64,000 nt of DNA from Elephas maximus indicus (GCF_024166365.1 NC_064820.1:147146001-147210000), one strand, 5' to 3'; numbered from the stretch's first letter, positions 32,890 to 45,059 are shown. The notes: generated from the letters alone by a model not told the origin. Translations and numbers: made by a program.

Positions 32890-33890
32890 CTTAACATTAA
32901 ATCTGTTCAGTTTTGTATCTAGAGTTTAGCCTACTAAAAATGCTAGGGTCAAATAAAAATTACATGTAAAACTCATTAAAAATGCCAATTTCTGACAATT
33001 CCTCTAAATTTCTGTAAATATTTATCTAAGTTCAGCCAAGTGTTCTCCGTGCTAGGGTTGGGGCAAAGAGATAAGTAAATAAAAAGAAGATGGGCTTGCC
33101 CTTTGGAGTTAGTCTAGTGAAAGAGACAGAAATCAATGTAACAATTTTAAGTGGACACATGATTTACCAAAGAATCACATGTATCACTGATAAGTGCTAA
33201 AAACTGATAAGTGCTAGGAAGGATAATTGACAGAATAATCCCCACAGTAAAAAGGTTTCCCAGAAATTAATAAGTAATATGAAATCTTGACAATTTTAAC
33301 CGAGTCATCATACATCAGCACTTCCATCCAGTGAACTGAAATTTTCATCTGGCTTGCATAGGCTCTCAAGTGAAGAAATTTTTTGTTTATCCTGGAATTG
33401 TATTTGCCCAACCTTGTTATTAAGGGAGAAAACGCTGAAAAAGGAGGAGGTATGTTATTTGTATATTTATGAGGTTATCTTTTTTCCAGGGAGATAACCA
33501 CGACCCTAAGTTAAAAAAAAAAGTTAAGGTTCTCCTAAAACGCTGCTACGGACAAGAGGAGACTTCACTTCTCCAACGTGAGGACGCCTGGGGAACAAAT
33601 CAGGCGAGCATTTGGGAGACGAGCACTTAGGTTTCATGCATCAGCAGCAAGGATAAATTCCAACCGCCAAAGCTCCCTAAAGCGTCACACCCGAAATTAC
33701 GTATTCCCACCGCCTATAAACAAAGCCGCAGGAAAAAAAAAATTTTTTATAAACAAAGCCGCAGAAGGTCACTGGAATTAAGTGCCTATCGCTGCAACCT
33801 CCATTTTACTTCCTGGCACCAATCTAGGAATCTAGGATTAATCTACTCCCTACTGCCACCCTTGTCCCACTCGTCAGGCTGTGTGTCGGT
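32890..33890. other. intergenic DNA upstream of CAMLG
   Basis: No gene seen. About 33,030-33,215 resembles an ancient mammalian repeat also hinted at 870-1200. An exact 17-bp direct repeat lies at 33715-33731 and 33748-33764. Confidence 0.5.
33715..33764. repeat. 17-bp direct repeat around an A/T tract
   Basis: TATAAACAAAGCCGCAG occurs at 33715-33731 and again at 33748-33764, separated by a G, a run of A and a run of T. Confidence 0.85.
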
Positions 33891-33894
33891 TTTC

Positions 33895-34400
33895 TTCACT
33901 TCCGAGTGAACACCAAAAGAGACGTGGGGGCGGAGAATAAGAGCAGTTAAGGCCAGCGGAGATGCGGAGCATCACTGCTGCCCTTCTTTAAGATGGCGGC
34001 GCAAAGCCATGCGCTTCGTCCCATCGGGCGGCGCGCGCGTGCTTATTCCGCAGTCTCGGGGATCGCGCTCCGGGGGCGGGTCTACAGTGGGAGGGGACGC
34101 ACTCCCCGTGGCTCGGCCTGAAGTCATCCGAGCCGTTGCTGTCCTCGCCACTACTACCACAGCTCCGTCTCCCTGGCTGTGGAAGGGAGGATGGAGCCGG
34201 TGTTCGTCGCTACCGACGGCGGGGACCGTCCGGGGTCACCTGCGGGCTCAAGCCTGTCGGCTTCCCAGCGTCGGGCCGAGCTGCGGCGAAGAAAGCTCCT
34301 CATGAACTCGGAACAGCGCATCAACCGCATCATGGGCTTTCACAGGCCCGGGAGCAGTGCTGGTGAGAGCCTCCGTTTCCCCTCAGTCTTTCGCCAACCC
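33895..34400 (+). promoter_or_regulatory. CAMLG: CAMLG promoter and CpG island
   Basis: CpG density rises sharply here, as in GGCGGCGCGCGCGTGC near 34,026. Visible motifs are an ETS-type CACTTCCG near 33,897, GC boxes at about 33,926 and 34,072 (GGGGGCGGG), and a YY1-type AAGATGGCGGC at 33990-34000. No TATA box lies near the start codon. The transcription start probably falls between about 33.99 and 34.1 kb (inference). Confidence 0.75.
34191..34362 (+). CDS. CAMLG: CAMLG exon 1 (coding part)
   Basis: It encodes [20 protein letters not shown] through GFHRPGSSA and one base of a Glu codon; donor GTGAG at 34363. The 5'UTR upstream is within the CpG island. Confidence 0.95.
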
Positions 34401-37400
34401 CTTTTAAGTGTTCAGGAACATTCTTTCCCCCACCCTGCCGACCACCTCCCTATTGCCTCTGCCATGGTTGCCTCTGTCCCTTTACCCTGAGAACGACCCG
34501 TTTCTTCATTCTGCACTCCCTCTCCTCCCCTGAACGGCGCACGTTTTATACCGTCAGACTGGTCTGTCCACTGCGTCTTTCAAGATTGCTTTCCTTTCTT
34601 TCCGGTCCAAATGCTTTCCTTCCAATGCCTTCCCTAGCGTCTGCCTTATGCTTTTTGCTTTAATTCTGTCCACACCAGGTTGTCTTTACTGAACTGAGCC
34701 TGAGTCCTTACTTTGTGTTTCAGGGATTCTGTGTTCAGTGCCCTCAGCACTGTCACCTACGTGTTTCGTAGAAGAGGTGAAAAAGTACTAGTATTGTTTA
34801 TAGAGCCAACAAGTGGGAAGTGCCCACCTGAGGCCTCCCCTCCTAACGTGCTGAGATTGATGGCCTGAAGTGAAGTTAACCCTAAAGGGGAGTTCCTCAT
34901 TTCTTCCACAATGATGTGTCCAATAAGGTTCTTTAAAAAATTTTTTTTGTTCATGTGAATTTTTATTGAACACAGTATGTGCTAGTATTCTTTAAGATTC
35001 CATTGAGTGTTGTCTTTGCTTTTAGTAACTGGACTTTTGTCACAGGTTGCAATCCCCTTTGGTCTTTGTGACTTATATTCTGTTCTCTCAGGCTAGATAT
35101 ATAGCCCTGAACTTTTAGGCAGTTTATAGGTTTGAGGCTGAAAACTACCAGGAAAGGTAAGAGCACTGTTTCAAATTCTCCTAGAACAGCGTCATAAAAC
35201 TGCTTCAAGTCACTGCTACATGGCTTGCGGACTGCAGTAGTAGAATTACATAAACAGTAGCTGTGAGCTGTGCCACGCCCTATGCTGACAGAACCCTGGA
35301 TTCAGATATCTAATTTTAAAATTCAGATTTTTGAAAGCCTTAATAATTTTATATTTTGAACAATATAAACTAGAGCAGGCAATGCAGACATACTTCTGGG
35401 ATATAATATCCATGAAAAATTGGTCTTTATAGCTTGTTCCACTGTTTGAAAATTTTTCTCAGTTTTTCTACCAGTGTTACCTCCTATTTCCAAGGTTTGG
35501 GTTATTTCCTTAGCAGGAATACTTTTTGGGTGATAATTTTTTTTTTAACTGTCTTTTTTTTTGTTTTGTTTTATTGTGGTACAAGTATAGCTAACAAAAC
35601 ACTTGCCATTTCAGTGTTTTTTTACATGTACAGTTAGTGACATTAATTATATTAATCATGTTGTGCAGCCATAACCACTGATTCCAGGTTTTTCCATCTG
35701 GGTGATATCTTTTGAGAGTATCAAAAGTTCCTTTATAGAAGAAGAAACTAGTTTAAATTGTATGCAGAATTAGTACTAATTTAGATTCATAACTTACGAG
35801 TTCTACCTGCAGCAGCATGTTTTTTAATGTTAACATGGAAAGTGTTTCCTCAGTGTCTAATACATCAGGTTTTAAATTTTCTTTTCTCAGAAGAAGAAAG
35901 TCAGACAAAGTCAAAGCAGATGGACAGTGATAAACTGAATTCCCTCACCGTTCCTTCAGTTTCAAAGCGAGTAGTGCTGGGTGATTCAGTCACCACAGGA
36001 ACAACTGACCAGCAGGGTGGTGTGCTTGAAGTAAAGGGGACCCAACTGGGAGACAAACTGGACTCTTTCCTGAAACCATCTGAGTGCAGTAACGATGTCA
36101 ACATTGAGCTCCGGCAGCGAAACAGGGGGGACCTGACAGCGGACAGTGTTCAGAGGGCTTCTCGCCATGGCCTAGAACAGTATCTCTCCAGATTTGAAGA
36201 AGCAATGAAGCTAAGGAAACAGCTGATTAGTGAGAAACCCAGTCAAGAGGATGGAAGTACAGCAGAAGAATTTGACTCTTTTCGAATATTCAGATTGGTG
36301 GGATGTGCTCTTCTTGCCCTTGGAGTCAGGGCTTTTGTTTGCAAATATTTGGTAAGAAAAGAACTGTAAACTAACAATGGAAAATGCAAATTGGTTATAA
36401 TAATGAGTGGTTCTAATCTATAGAGTTCATTATCAATATTACCTTAATATTTACTGCATTGTTGTGGTTGGAGATATATTATAAACTTTGCTATTCAACT
36501 TAGTTATAGAATTAGGTGTTCTGGTTAAATACAGGGAAACCCTGGTGGTGCAGTGGTTAAGAGCTACGGCTGCTAACCAAAAGGTCGTCAGTTCGAACCC
36601 ACCAGGTGCTCCTTGGAAACTCTATGGGGCAGTTCTACTCTGTCCTCTAGGGTCGCTATGAGTCGGAATCAACTCGACGGCAACAGGTTTGGTTTTTGGT
36701 TAAATACAGAGCCTAATAATTAATAATAATTACAAAAATATACCATTCTAAGTACTTTATATGTATTAATTAGTTTAATCTTCGTACTTATGAAATAGCT
36801 ATCATTTGAATCCATGTTTTATAGATGAGGGATTGGAGGCTCAGAGATGTTCAGTAATTTGTCCAAGGTCACACATCTGCTAAGTAGCAGCTGGGATTGA
36901 AACCCAGATAGTTTCATTGCAGAACCAAAGGAATTGATTTGGACTCATAGTGATCCTGTAAGACAGAGTAGAGCTGCCCCATAGGGTTTTCACGGGGGCC
37001 TGATGGATTCAAACTGCCGACCTTTTGGTTAGCAGCCAAACTCTTAACCACTATGCCACCAGGGTTTCCAGGCTACCTACATATAACCAAAAGCCATTGC
37101 CATCGAGTCAATCTGACTCATAGTGACCCTGTAGGACAGAGTAGAACTGCCCGGTAGGGTTTCCAAGGAGCACCTAGTGGATTCAAACTGCCCAACTTTT
37201 TGGTTAGCAGCCATAGCTCCTAACCACTGCGCCACCTACATGTACTGTACATTAATTACAAATTTTTAAATACGGTCATGTACCACGTAATGTCTGTTCA
37301 GATGACATCCTAGCGCCTATACAATTGTAGTCCCCTCAGTCCATTCTTAAGTACGAGTTGTCCGTAAGTTGGATGCTGGTAACCTGGAGACTGCCTGTAA

Positions 37401-40400
37401 TAAGGTGTTCGCACAGTGTCCAAATCACAGAGCATATCGTGAACATTAAGTGATGCGTGATTGTAATTTGAAACATTAAAATGTGTTCTTGTGATCCTGA
37501 ACATGACATCATTTGTTTATGCTTTAGAATGCCTTTCAGCATTTTATAATAATATAATGATGTAGTATTATAGAGATAGTTTTCATTGTTCTGTGATGTA
37601 CCATGGCTCTTCCTTGAAAGGTGGAATTTAATGGTTCTTCTGTTTCCAGTATGTAGAAGAAGGCAGAAAAGCAGAGCTCATAGTTCACTGTCTTGCCCTT
37701 TGAGGTATTTTAGTTCAGTCTGTATTTCAAGATACCCTACCATGTACCAGGCACATAAATACATTTTCCAGATAATTAAGGTTTTGAAGTAGTTAAATGC
37801 TCGGCTGCTAACCGAAAAGTCGGCAGTTCAAACCCACCAGCAGATCTGCGGGAGAAGGATGTAGAAGCCTGCTTCCATAAAGATTTACAGCGTTGGAAAT
37901 CCTGTGGGGCAGTTCTGTTCTGTCCTACAGGGTCACTGTGAGTTAGCATCGAATTAATGGCAATGGGTTTGGTTTTTTTTAATCATTAAGAAAAAAAGAT
38001 TTTTAAAATCTATTTTTGTGCAAATATTTCAAAAAATAGAATCTTTTGAGCGGATTTGATTTTTTTCCTATTGATAAATGGCCATCCTTACAAAGAGCAG
38101 TGGGTGATGCTTTCAGTATTTCGTGAGAGGTACAGCTGCTTTTTGTCTCTAAGAGGCTCTGTGCTGTCTTACTTTAAAAGTTGTCATGTCCTATTTTTTT
38201 GTGGGCTTTTTTTTTTGCTATCAGATTTTCAACTTCTCACTGCTCTTGCCGTATTTCTAATAGTGTTTGCTCCTTCGCTCCCTTCATAAAAACAAAAAAA
38301 AAAACCCAAACTCATTGCCATCGAGCCGATTCTGACTCATAGTGACCCTATAGGACAGGTTAGAACTGCTCCATAGAGTTTCCAAGGAGCGCCTGGTGGA
38401 TTTGAACTGCCGACCTTTTAGTTAGCAGCCATAGCACTTAACCACTATGCCACCAGGGTTTCCATCATAATATTTTTCATTTTAGCAGTAATTATGTTTA
38501 AATTAATATTATTTTCATCTTTTGTCTGGGAAGGCATATAACCAAGCTGTTTTATCTACAATAAGAACAGCTCATCATTTAAGGGTCAGAGATACGTGGC
38601 TGTAAGTTAATTCCTTGCCCCAAAGTCTTAGGAATATAGGACCTTGATTTTGAGTGCCCAGGCCTTTTATGTGTGCTTGCAACTTGGCAGTTCAGTCCCT
38701 CTGGATGAGGGAGCTAGTACTGCATGTGTTATGCATCTATCACTGTTGACTACTTTAAATAATTTAAAAGATAAGTTTTTATGAGAGAAGATTTTTTGGG
38801 ACATTAAAAGAATGTGAAAGACTTGTATGACTTGAAAAACATGTTCTATGATTAGGAAACCAAATCCCTGAATTTTCTTTATGCTTCTGCAGAAACAGGA
38901 TCACTTTCAAAACTAATTATTTTAATTACAGTTTTTGCCTGGAATTTTATAGCTGTTGTTAGTTTGATATATTGTTATTTGAATAATTATGTTGGAAATG
39001 TGTAATTTTGTCTTCTTTCTTCACAGTCCATATTTGCTCCATTTCTTACTTTACAACTTGCGTACATGGGACTATACAAATATTTTCCCAAGGTAAATTT
39101 TTTTTCTAAATTATGGTGATGTATTTAATTGATGAATGGCTAGCTAACTTCAGGAACTTTAAAAAAATTTAGTTTAACTTGTGGTCTGAGTCAGTGCTAC
39201 TCAAGGTATAGATTGCCCACCATTGCCCTGTGTTCAAACTATCTTTCTGTTTGTGATAAATTCAGAAAGTGAGTAAGAAATAAGAAAGTTTTAATCTGAT
39301 AAAATTTGACATTGCCCTATTTTTATTTTATTTTACAAAAATGTTCACAGTGAATTGGGGAAAAAGCTGGTTCCTTGTGACAGAGTTTGAGTAGTACTTA
39401 TCTGAGAAAGTTTTCAATTTAATTACCTAGTAAATGTCGTACATTTTATACATAATAAATGAAATTAATTTTAAAATATATTCAAGTATCTCACTGTGCT
39501 CCCTACTGGACACTTAACAACAATGCACTTTATATTTAATGTTAAAAGCCTGATATTTGCAAGAAATATTTTGTGAAAATTGAACAAGAGAATGATGATG
39601 AACGTCAGTGTTTACCTGCTTTGCGTGACTGCAGATATATGCACGGTTTTGTGGGGCTTGGTTTGCCTGGTTTAGAAGATAACCTTAATGATGGAATTTA
39701 TATAGTTTTTTTTGCTGAAAAATGGCTACCTGGCTGCTTGCTTAATAGTTCTAGTGGTTTTAATGGGTTTGAAACATACTTTTCAGGGGTCTGATCCAGA
39801 AAGTAAAAGACTAAAGAAAGAAGTGTAATTTTTATCAAAATATTTGTTTAGAAATTCACCCTTGAAACATTGATGGTAGTTTTGCAATAGCAGAAGTTTG
39901 GAAACAACCTAAATGTCATTAATAAGTGACTAGTTGAAAAAATTATGGCATATCTATTCAGAAGGATGAAGCGCTCCATGTATTAATAATGATAAGCTCT
40001 GCAAGCAATATTTAGAGAAAAAAATGCAGAATAGAGTTTATTGTATACTTTATTTTGTGAAAACGAGGAAAATAGTATATATTTGATTTTGATTGTGTGT
40101 AAAGAAGCTCTGGAAGAATATGCAAGAAACTATTAACAATGGCTATTTGTGGTAGGGGCGTAAGGGTTACTAGGTGGATGGAGGAGAGAAAAGGGAGACT
40201 TTATTTTATACTTTTCTTCCCAATTTTTGTTATAACAGTTTTTAAATATATAGAAAAGTTGAAAGGCTATGCTGTGAACACCCATATATACACACCACCT
40301 AGATTCCACAATTAAGATTTCACCGTATATATACTTTTGATACTGTGCCATCTAATTTTTTTTATCCATTTTTAATCCCTGTTTTTTAAAAATGCATTTC

Positions 40401-42723
40401 AGAGTATGTTGTAGGTGTCAGTATCGTATACCTCAGCCCTACATGCATCAGCACTTATGTCACTAACTACGGATCAGTGTTTGTTTATGTTTTTTTTTTT
40501 TTAAGGTAGAATTTTCATACTGTGAAATTCACAAATCATAACAAATCTCAAGTGTACCTTGATGAGTTTTGACAACCTGTGAAACCCAATTCCCTGTCAA
40601 GGTTTAGAAAATTACCATCATCCCAGAAAGTTCTATGATGCCCCCTTTCCAGCCAGCCCCAGCCCCTACTCCTCAGAGGTCTGATTTTTTCCTAACATAG
40701 ATTAGTTTTGCCTACTTTAGTGGTTCATATCAATGGGATCATTCCTGTATGTACTTTTTTGTACACGGTTTCTTTCATTCTGCATGGTATTTTTGAGATT
40801 CACTCATGTTGTTGAGTGATGAACAGTTTGTCCTTTTTTTTTCTTAATGCTGTGTAGTATTTCACTGTATGAATATATCACAGTTTGCCTGTGTAATCTA
40901 TTGAGGGACATCTTGCTTGTTCTCAGTTTTTGGCTATTATGAAGAAAGCTGCTAAGAACTTTTTTGTTTGAGTCTTTTTGAGCATAGGCTTGGGTAACTA
41001 TATCTTTTTTATATTTTCAGAATTTTTGAACCATATGACTGTGTCACCAAATGAATAAATAAAACTTGAGCTTTGAATCACTTAAAAAATGAGACTAGGA
41101 AGTTAGAAAATAAATGTTCTCCCTTCCCCTAAAAATATTTTGAACTGTTCAGTGATACCCTATTGCATGTGTAATCAAATGTGAATTTCTTTGTATGGCA
41201 CTTAGGACTCTATAGGTTGTTCCTATGATTCTGTTACAGATTACCCATGTCCTCAAATAGACCTGGCATTCTTCTGCCTCTGGCTTTTGCCATCATGAGA
41301 CTTACCTTATACAAAGATTTCTCACTTTTGCCCATCTAAATTCTGGTCATCCTTGAAGGCTTGTTTTTAATTCCACTTGGCCCTGAAATCCTTCCCTGAG
41401 TTTCATTTACAAATAAAACCCTGGAGCAATTTCTATCTCCTTTGAACTCCTATGCCACACCTTATCCATGTCATTCATTTAGCAGCTATTTATGTCCTGT
41501 CTATTGATATGTTTCCCGTTTTGGTCTTGTGCTGTTGTTTAACTCTTAAATTATTATTTATGTCTTGCTTCTAAGATGATACTTTTTTTTTTAATTTTTA
41601 TTGTGCTTTAAGTGAAAGTTTACAAATCAAGTCAGTCTCTCATACAAAAATTTATATACACCTTGTTATATATTCCCAATTGCTCTCCCCCAATGAGATA
41701 GCACACTCCTTTCCTCCACTCTCTCTTTTCGTGTCCATTCAGCCAGCTTCTGATCCCTCCATCCTACTATCTCCCCTTCAGGCAGGAGATGGCAACATAG
41801 TGTCATGAGTCTACTTGATCCAAGAAGCTCACTCTTCACCAGTATCATTTTCTATCCCATAGTCCAGTCCAATCCCAGTCTGAAGAGTTGGCTTTGGGAA
41901 TGATTCCTGTCTTGGGCCAACAGAAGGTCTGGGGGCATGACCACTGGAGTCCTTCTAGTTTCAGTCAGACCATCAAGTCTGGTCTTTTTACGAGAATTTG
42001 AGGTCTGCGTCCCACTGTTCTCCTGCTCCCTCAGGGGTTCTCTGTTGTGTTCCCTGTCAGGACAGTCATCAGTTGTAGCCAGGCACCATCTAGTTCTTCT
42101 GGTCTCAGGCTGATGTAGTCTGTGGTTTATGTGGCCCTTTCTGTCTCTTGGGCTCATAATTGCCTTGTGTCCTTGGTGTTCTTCATTCTCCTTTGCTCCA
42201 GGTGGGTTGAGACCAATTGATGCATCTTAGATGGCTGCTTGGTAGCATTTAAGACCCCAGATGCCACTCTCCAAAGTGGGCTGCAGAATGTGATGACAGA
42301 TTTTTTTTTAACTTTTTAGAGTAAGAATGGAATCTCTCCCTACTGCCTAGCACAGTTTGCTGCTTTACATATTGTATGCTTAGTAAATATTAATATACTG
42401 TTTGATGTTTTGAAACTTTATTAATGATTTCTAAAGCAGTTAGGCAAAAGTAACAGTACTGATCGTGTTTTTATAGAGCTTAAGTAGTCTGCTGAAACCT
42501 GTGAAAATCATTTGAGTCTTTCTCTATACAGAGTGAAAAGAAGATAAAGACAACAGTACTAACTGCAGCACTTCTATTATCTGGAATTCCTGCTGAAGTG
42601 ATAAATCGATCGATGGATACCTATAGCAAAATGGCCGAAGTCTTCACAGATCTCTGTGTCTACTTTTTCACTTTTATCTTTTGCCATGAACTGCTTGATT
42701 ATTGGGGCTCAGAAGTACCTTGA
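34191..42723 (+). CDS. CAMLG: CAMLG, calcium signal-modulating cyclophilin ligand (CAML), complete spliced CDS
   Basis: CAML is an ER membrane protein that, with WRB/GET1, forms the receptor for TRC40/GET3 and inserts tail-anchored proteins; it was first found as a cyclophilin B ligand. Four exons (34191-34362, 35891-36351, 39027-39092, 42532-42723) total 891 nt, giving 296 residues plus TGA, exactly the length I recall for the human protein. The basic N-terminal segment [20 protein letters not shown] near residues 23-42 is the GET3-binding type motif. An acidic, hydrophilic middle is followed by hydrophobic segments at about residues 190-210, 212-232 and 270-290 near the C-terminus. The start ATG has A at -3 and G at +4. 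All splice sites are GT-AG and no frame is broken. Confidence 0.97.
34363..35890 (+). other. CAMLG: CAMLG intron 1
   Basis: No recent SINE or L1 copy is present, unlike the other introns. A short old L1 remnant (about 35,560-35,700, antisense, TTTATTGTGGTACAAGTATA) is the only repeat I recognise. Confidence 0.6.
35891..36351 (+). CDS. CAMLG: CAMLG exon 2
   Basis: The acceptor is TTTTCTCAG ending at 35890 and the donor GTAAG at 36352. The 461-nt exon encodes [20 protein letters not shown] through the first hydrophobic segment [20 protein letters not shown]. Confidence 0.96.
36535..36697 (+). repeat. AfroSINE with 12-bp target duplication
   Basis: A near-canonical short-type copy in CAMLG intron 2, tail CAACAGGTTTGGTTTTT. 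GGTTAAATACAG stands at 36523-36534 and 36698-36709. Confidence 0.93.
36733..36912 (-). repeat. MIR
   Basis: TATAGATGAGGGATTGGAGG, TTTGTCCAAGGTCACACATC and GCAGCTGGGATTGAAACCCA are MIR core blocks. Confidence 0.8.
36925..37071 (-). repeat. AfroSINE
   Basis: Antisense short-type copy, AAAGGAATTGATTTGGACTC to CACTATGCCACCAGGGTTTC. Confidence 0.87.
37083..37238 (-). repeat. AfroSINE
   Basis: Antisense short-type copy, CAAAAGCCATTGCCATCGAG to AACCACTGCGCCACC; nearly adjacent to the copy at 36925. Confidence 0.87.
37784..37980 (+). repeat. AfroSINE, longer type, 5'-truncated
   Basis: It begins inside the A-box region (TAGTTAAATGCTCGGCTGC) and contains the extra middle segment GCCTGCTTCCATAAAGATTT. 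Confidence 0.87.
38290..38462 (-). repeat. AfroSINE
   Basis: Antisense short-type copy with an A-rich 3' tail (AAACAAAAAAAAAAACCC) to CACTATGCCACCAGGGTTTC. Confidence 0.88.
39027..39092 (+). CDS. CAMLG: CAMLG exon 3
   Basis: The acceptor is TTCACAG ending at 39026 and the donor GTAAAT at 39093. Its 22 codons, [20 protein letters not shown] plus PK, form a membrane segment. Skipping it would keep the frame. Confidence 0.96.
39885..40235 (+). repeat. old L1 3' region
   Basis: GGAAACAACCTAAATGTCAT and TAACAATGGCTATTTGTGGT match the old L1 ORF2 end and 3'UTR. It lies in CAMLG intron 3. Confidence 0.6.
40490..40990 (-). repeat. old L1 (L1M-type) 3' region
   Basis: TTGATGAGTTTTGACAACCT, TAGTGGTTCATATCAATGGG and TTGAGATTCACTCATGTTGT are antisense old-L1 blocks. 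Confidence 0.65.
41150..41520. repeat. L2 LINE fragment
   Basis: Diverged L2-like sequence, for example CCTGGCATTCTTCTGCCTCT and GAAATCCTTCCCTGAGTTTC. Confidence 0.5.
41582..42288 (-). repeat. L1 3' end in CAMLG intron 3
   Basis: A T-run is followed by TTATTGTGCTTTAAGTGAAA and 700 bp of the same 3'UTR as at 26,108 and 55,308, antisense to the gene. It ends about 240 bp before exon 4. Confidence 0.88.
42532..42723 (+). CDS. CAMLG: CAMLG exon 4 with stop
   Basis: The acceptor is CTATACAG ending at 42531. It encodes [20 protein letters not shown] through the terminal membrane segment [17 protein letters not shown] and GSEVP, then TGA at 42721-42723. Confidence 0.96.
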   Translation, partial: SEKKIKTTVLTAALLLSGIPAEVINRSMDTYSKMAEVFTDLCVYFFTFIFCHELLDYWGSEVP

Positions 42724-43155
42724 ACCCTGCAGAACTTGGAAGGAGAAGCTTACAATAAACAATTTCTTTTGTATATTGCCATGTCTCTAAAGGAGACAAA
42801 CTGGTTACACCTTTATGTAATTCTTTTACTTTATAAATAAGGGTTGTAAAATCACTTGATTCAGAATGCAATGGCAGGTTCCCTGATTGAAAGGGTTGAG
42901 TTTGTATTAGTACTGATGTGAAGAGTAGAATACCGATGTCATTGATTTTTCTCGTTTAATTAGAATCCCTAGTCTTTACCTTTCCTGTTCCTTCTCAGTT
43001 TTGTAATTCCTCTTTTGGGGGCTGAGCTAGCGCTTTTAGGAGAACAGATAAACATGTTCTCCGCTAGCCCTAAGAACTGTTTCTTGTATTTGTGTTGCTC
43101 TGTCCTGAGAAATGGAGCCATCTTAAAAATAAAGAAATGGAATTATGTAATGTTA
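42724..43155 (+). other. CAMLG: CAMLG 3'UTR
   Basis: Repeat-free sequence of about 430 nt after the stop. AATAAA occurs at 42754-42759 and again at 43128-43133; the latter is the likely main signal. A self-complementary pair GAGCTAGCGCTTTTAGGAGA and TCTCCGCTAGCCC near 43,022-43,070 could form a hairpin. Confidence 0.75.
43128..43133 (+). terminator. probable CAMLG poly(A) signal
   Basis: AATAAA in TTAAAAATAAAGAAATGG, about 400 nt after the stop. Confidence 0.7.
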
Positions 43156-43539
43156 AGTCTGCACATTATAACTTACAAGGACTGAATAATGTCGATTTTT
43201 TTCTTGTTGGGTCAGTATCCTAATTTTACTCTAACGCAGTTGTTATTTAATGGAAGAAATGTTTGCGATTCATACGTGTGAAATTAGAAGGTGTGTATGA
43301 AGTTTTTATTTGCTAGATGCCAAACTCAGAATTGGAAATGTTCACTTTTGAGTTCAGTTTTCAGAAGTATATTTTTAAAGCAAACTAGAACAGAGTGATT
43401 AAATTTAAAACTGGGATCTGAAGAAATAAGCATATAACCCAGTAGTATAAATATCCTTTTAATTAACTTGGTAACACTGTCGTATCTGGAAGACGTGTCT
43501 TGTAAAAATGGCATGGCAGGGGCATCTGACCTCTGACTT

Positions 43540-44515
43540 CACAAGGGCAAAGGAGAATCAAGATCAACAGCCCAAGGCTGATTCCTATGAGGCTGAGATC
43601 AGACATGCCTCCACCTTCCAACTTTTTTTTGCCGATTCTGATACCAACTGTCCCTCCCGCGGCACCCTGTACTTCTCTGCTGGGTTCAGTAATTTGTTGC
43701 AGTGGTCACACAGAGCTTACAGAAAATACTCAACAATTATAAGGTTTATTAGTGAAGTAGTAGGTTTCAATTCAGGTTCAGGAATGCCCAGGATACAGTT
43801 CTATCAGGACAGCCTCTTCTCAACCATGCCTGTAGGCACACCTCACTCTGGCCCCTATAGGCTTTGCCCTGCTCAGGCAAGTGTTATAAAGCTTTTTTTA
43901 GCTCTGCTGATAAGTTCCTGGAGACACTCCACTCTGCCAGTAAGCGTCCTGCCCAAAGGCACTCAGCTGTCTCGCTCTGGATGCACCCCAATCTGCCAGC
44001 CAACCTCTTGGCTGAAGGTACTCAGCTTTTTGACTCTGTGGGCTGGGGAGCCCACCACACTGTCTCCTGCTGGTCTCCTGATTCTGCTACCAGTGCTGTC
44101 ACTATTTTTCTGCCACTACTCACCGTCTCCACTCTTACAGCTCTGTCTCTGTCTCCTTGATCTAGGAGGTTCTTAGTGCAGGAAATCCGCGTCCAAAGAA
44201 TGTGCTCCACTCCTGGCTCCTTTCTTGGTGACGTTGAAACCCTCGCTTCGTACCTCTGGGGTGGCTTGTTTTAAGACTAGTGAGATGGCAAACTGACCAG
44301 TCCCCTCATTAGGGTTCCATGCACCATATTTACATGGCCCCACCCCCCACAAGGGTGCCAGGCACCTTATTTACATCATTAGAAAGCTATCCAATCCCCT
44401 TGGTGGGCCAGGAGCACCTGGTTTGCGTAGTCCCATTTGTTCATTTGGTGGGAGTTAAAAAGACTATGGCTAGAAGGTCCATACAAAATAATTCACACGA
44501 CTTAAAAGGGTATGA
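43540..44515 (-). mobile_element. LTR-like element
   Basis: In antisense an AATAAACCTTATAATTGTTG segment looks like a poly(A)/R region. The left and right parts recur at 45,060-45,231 and 45,759-45,865. A 222-codon frame on the + strand (43508-44176) has no viral or host domain. Boundaries are approximate. Confidence 0.55.
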
Positions 44516-44796
44516 AACAGAAGTGGTATGTCACTTGGTATTTACAGGTTTTTGTATGGTCTATTTGGTTAATTCTTGTGATATTAAAAGCACATACACT
44601 TTTTTTGTTACTAAGTCTTGATTTTTGTCCTATTTTATTCTGAACTAGAGTAATGGAAAATAAGTGTAATAATTTAAGTGTGTTTAACAGTTACACGTAT
44701 TTCATGATTTCATAATGAATCTAGTATCTAGAGGATTGAAAAGCATTCTTAGAGTTGTCACTTCCTTCCCTAATCCCCGGGAAGACAGTATAACAG

Positions 44797-44998
44797 GTGT
44801 CAATTATTGAGTCATTTCCGACTCATGATGACCTCATGTCTATCAGAGTAGAACTATGTTCCACAGGCTATTCAATGGTGGATTTTTCAGAAGTAGTTCA
44901 CCAGCCCTGTCTTCCCAGGCACCTCTGGGTGAACTTAAAGTTCCAGTCTTTCAGTTAGCAGCTGAGTGTGTTAACCATTTGCATCACCCAAGGACTCT
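44797..44998 (-). repeat. older, longer AfroSINE-like copy
   Basis: Antisense copy: CAATTATTGAGTCATTTCCG, a middle CACCAGCCCTGTCTTCCCAG, and GTGTTAACCATTTGCATCAC. Confidence 0.75.
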
Positions 44999-45059
44999 GG
45001 TGAAGATACTAGTGTGATCTTCCAATTACATATGTTTGCAACTTCTGTTTCTTTAAAAA

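Noticed and set aside
35827..36369. 180-codon frame read as a separate gene
   Set aside because: Its main part is CAMLG exon 2; the first 21 codons and the last 6 are intron read-through.
36535..36570. tRNA gene
   Set aside because: The A and B box-like motifs belong to the tRNA-derived head of AfroSINE. The clover-leaf cannot be completed, and the same sequence occurs many times.
39573..39794. 73-codon frame in CAMLG intron 3 as an extra exon
   Set aside because: No convincing acceptor and donor in phase, and CAMLG reaches its full 296 residues without it.
43508..44176. 222-codon open frame on the + strand, the longest in the window
   Set aside because: It lies inside an LTR-like element in antisense, overlaps a second long frame in another phase, and shows no domain, signal or splice context. 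Its length reflects GC/CT-rich LTR sequence.
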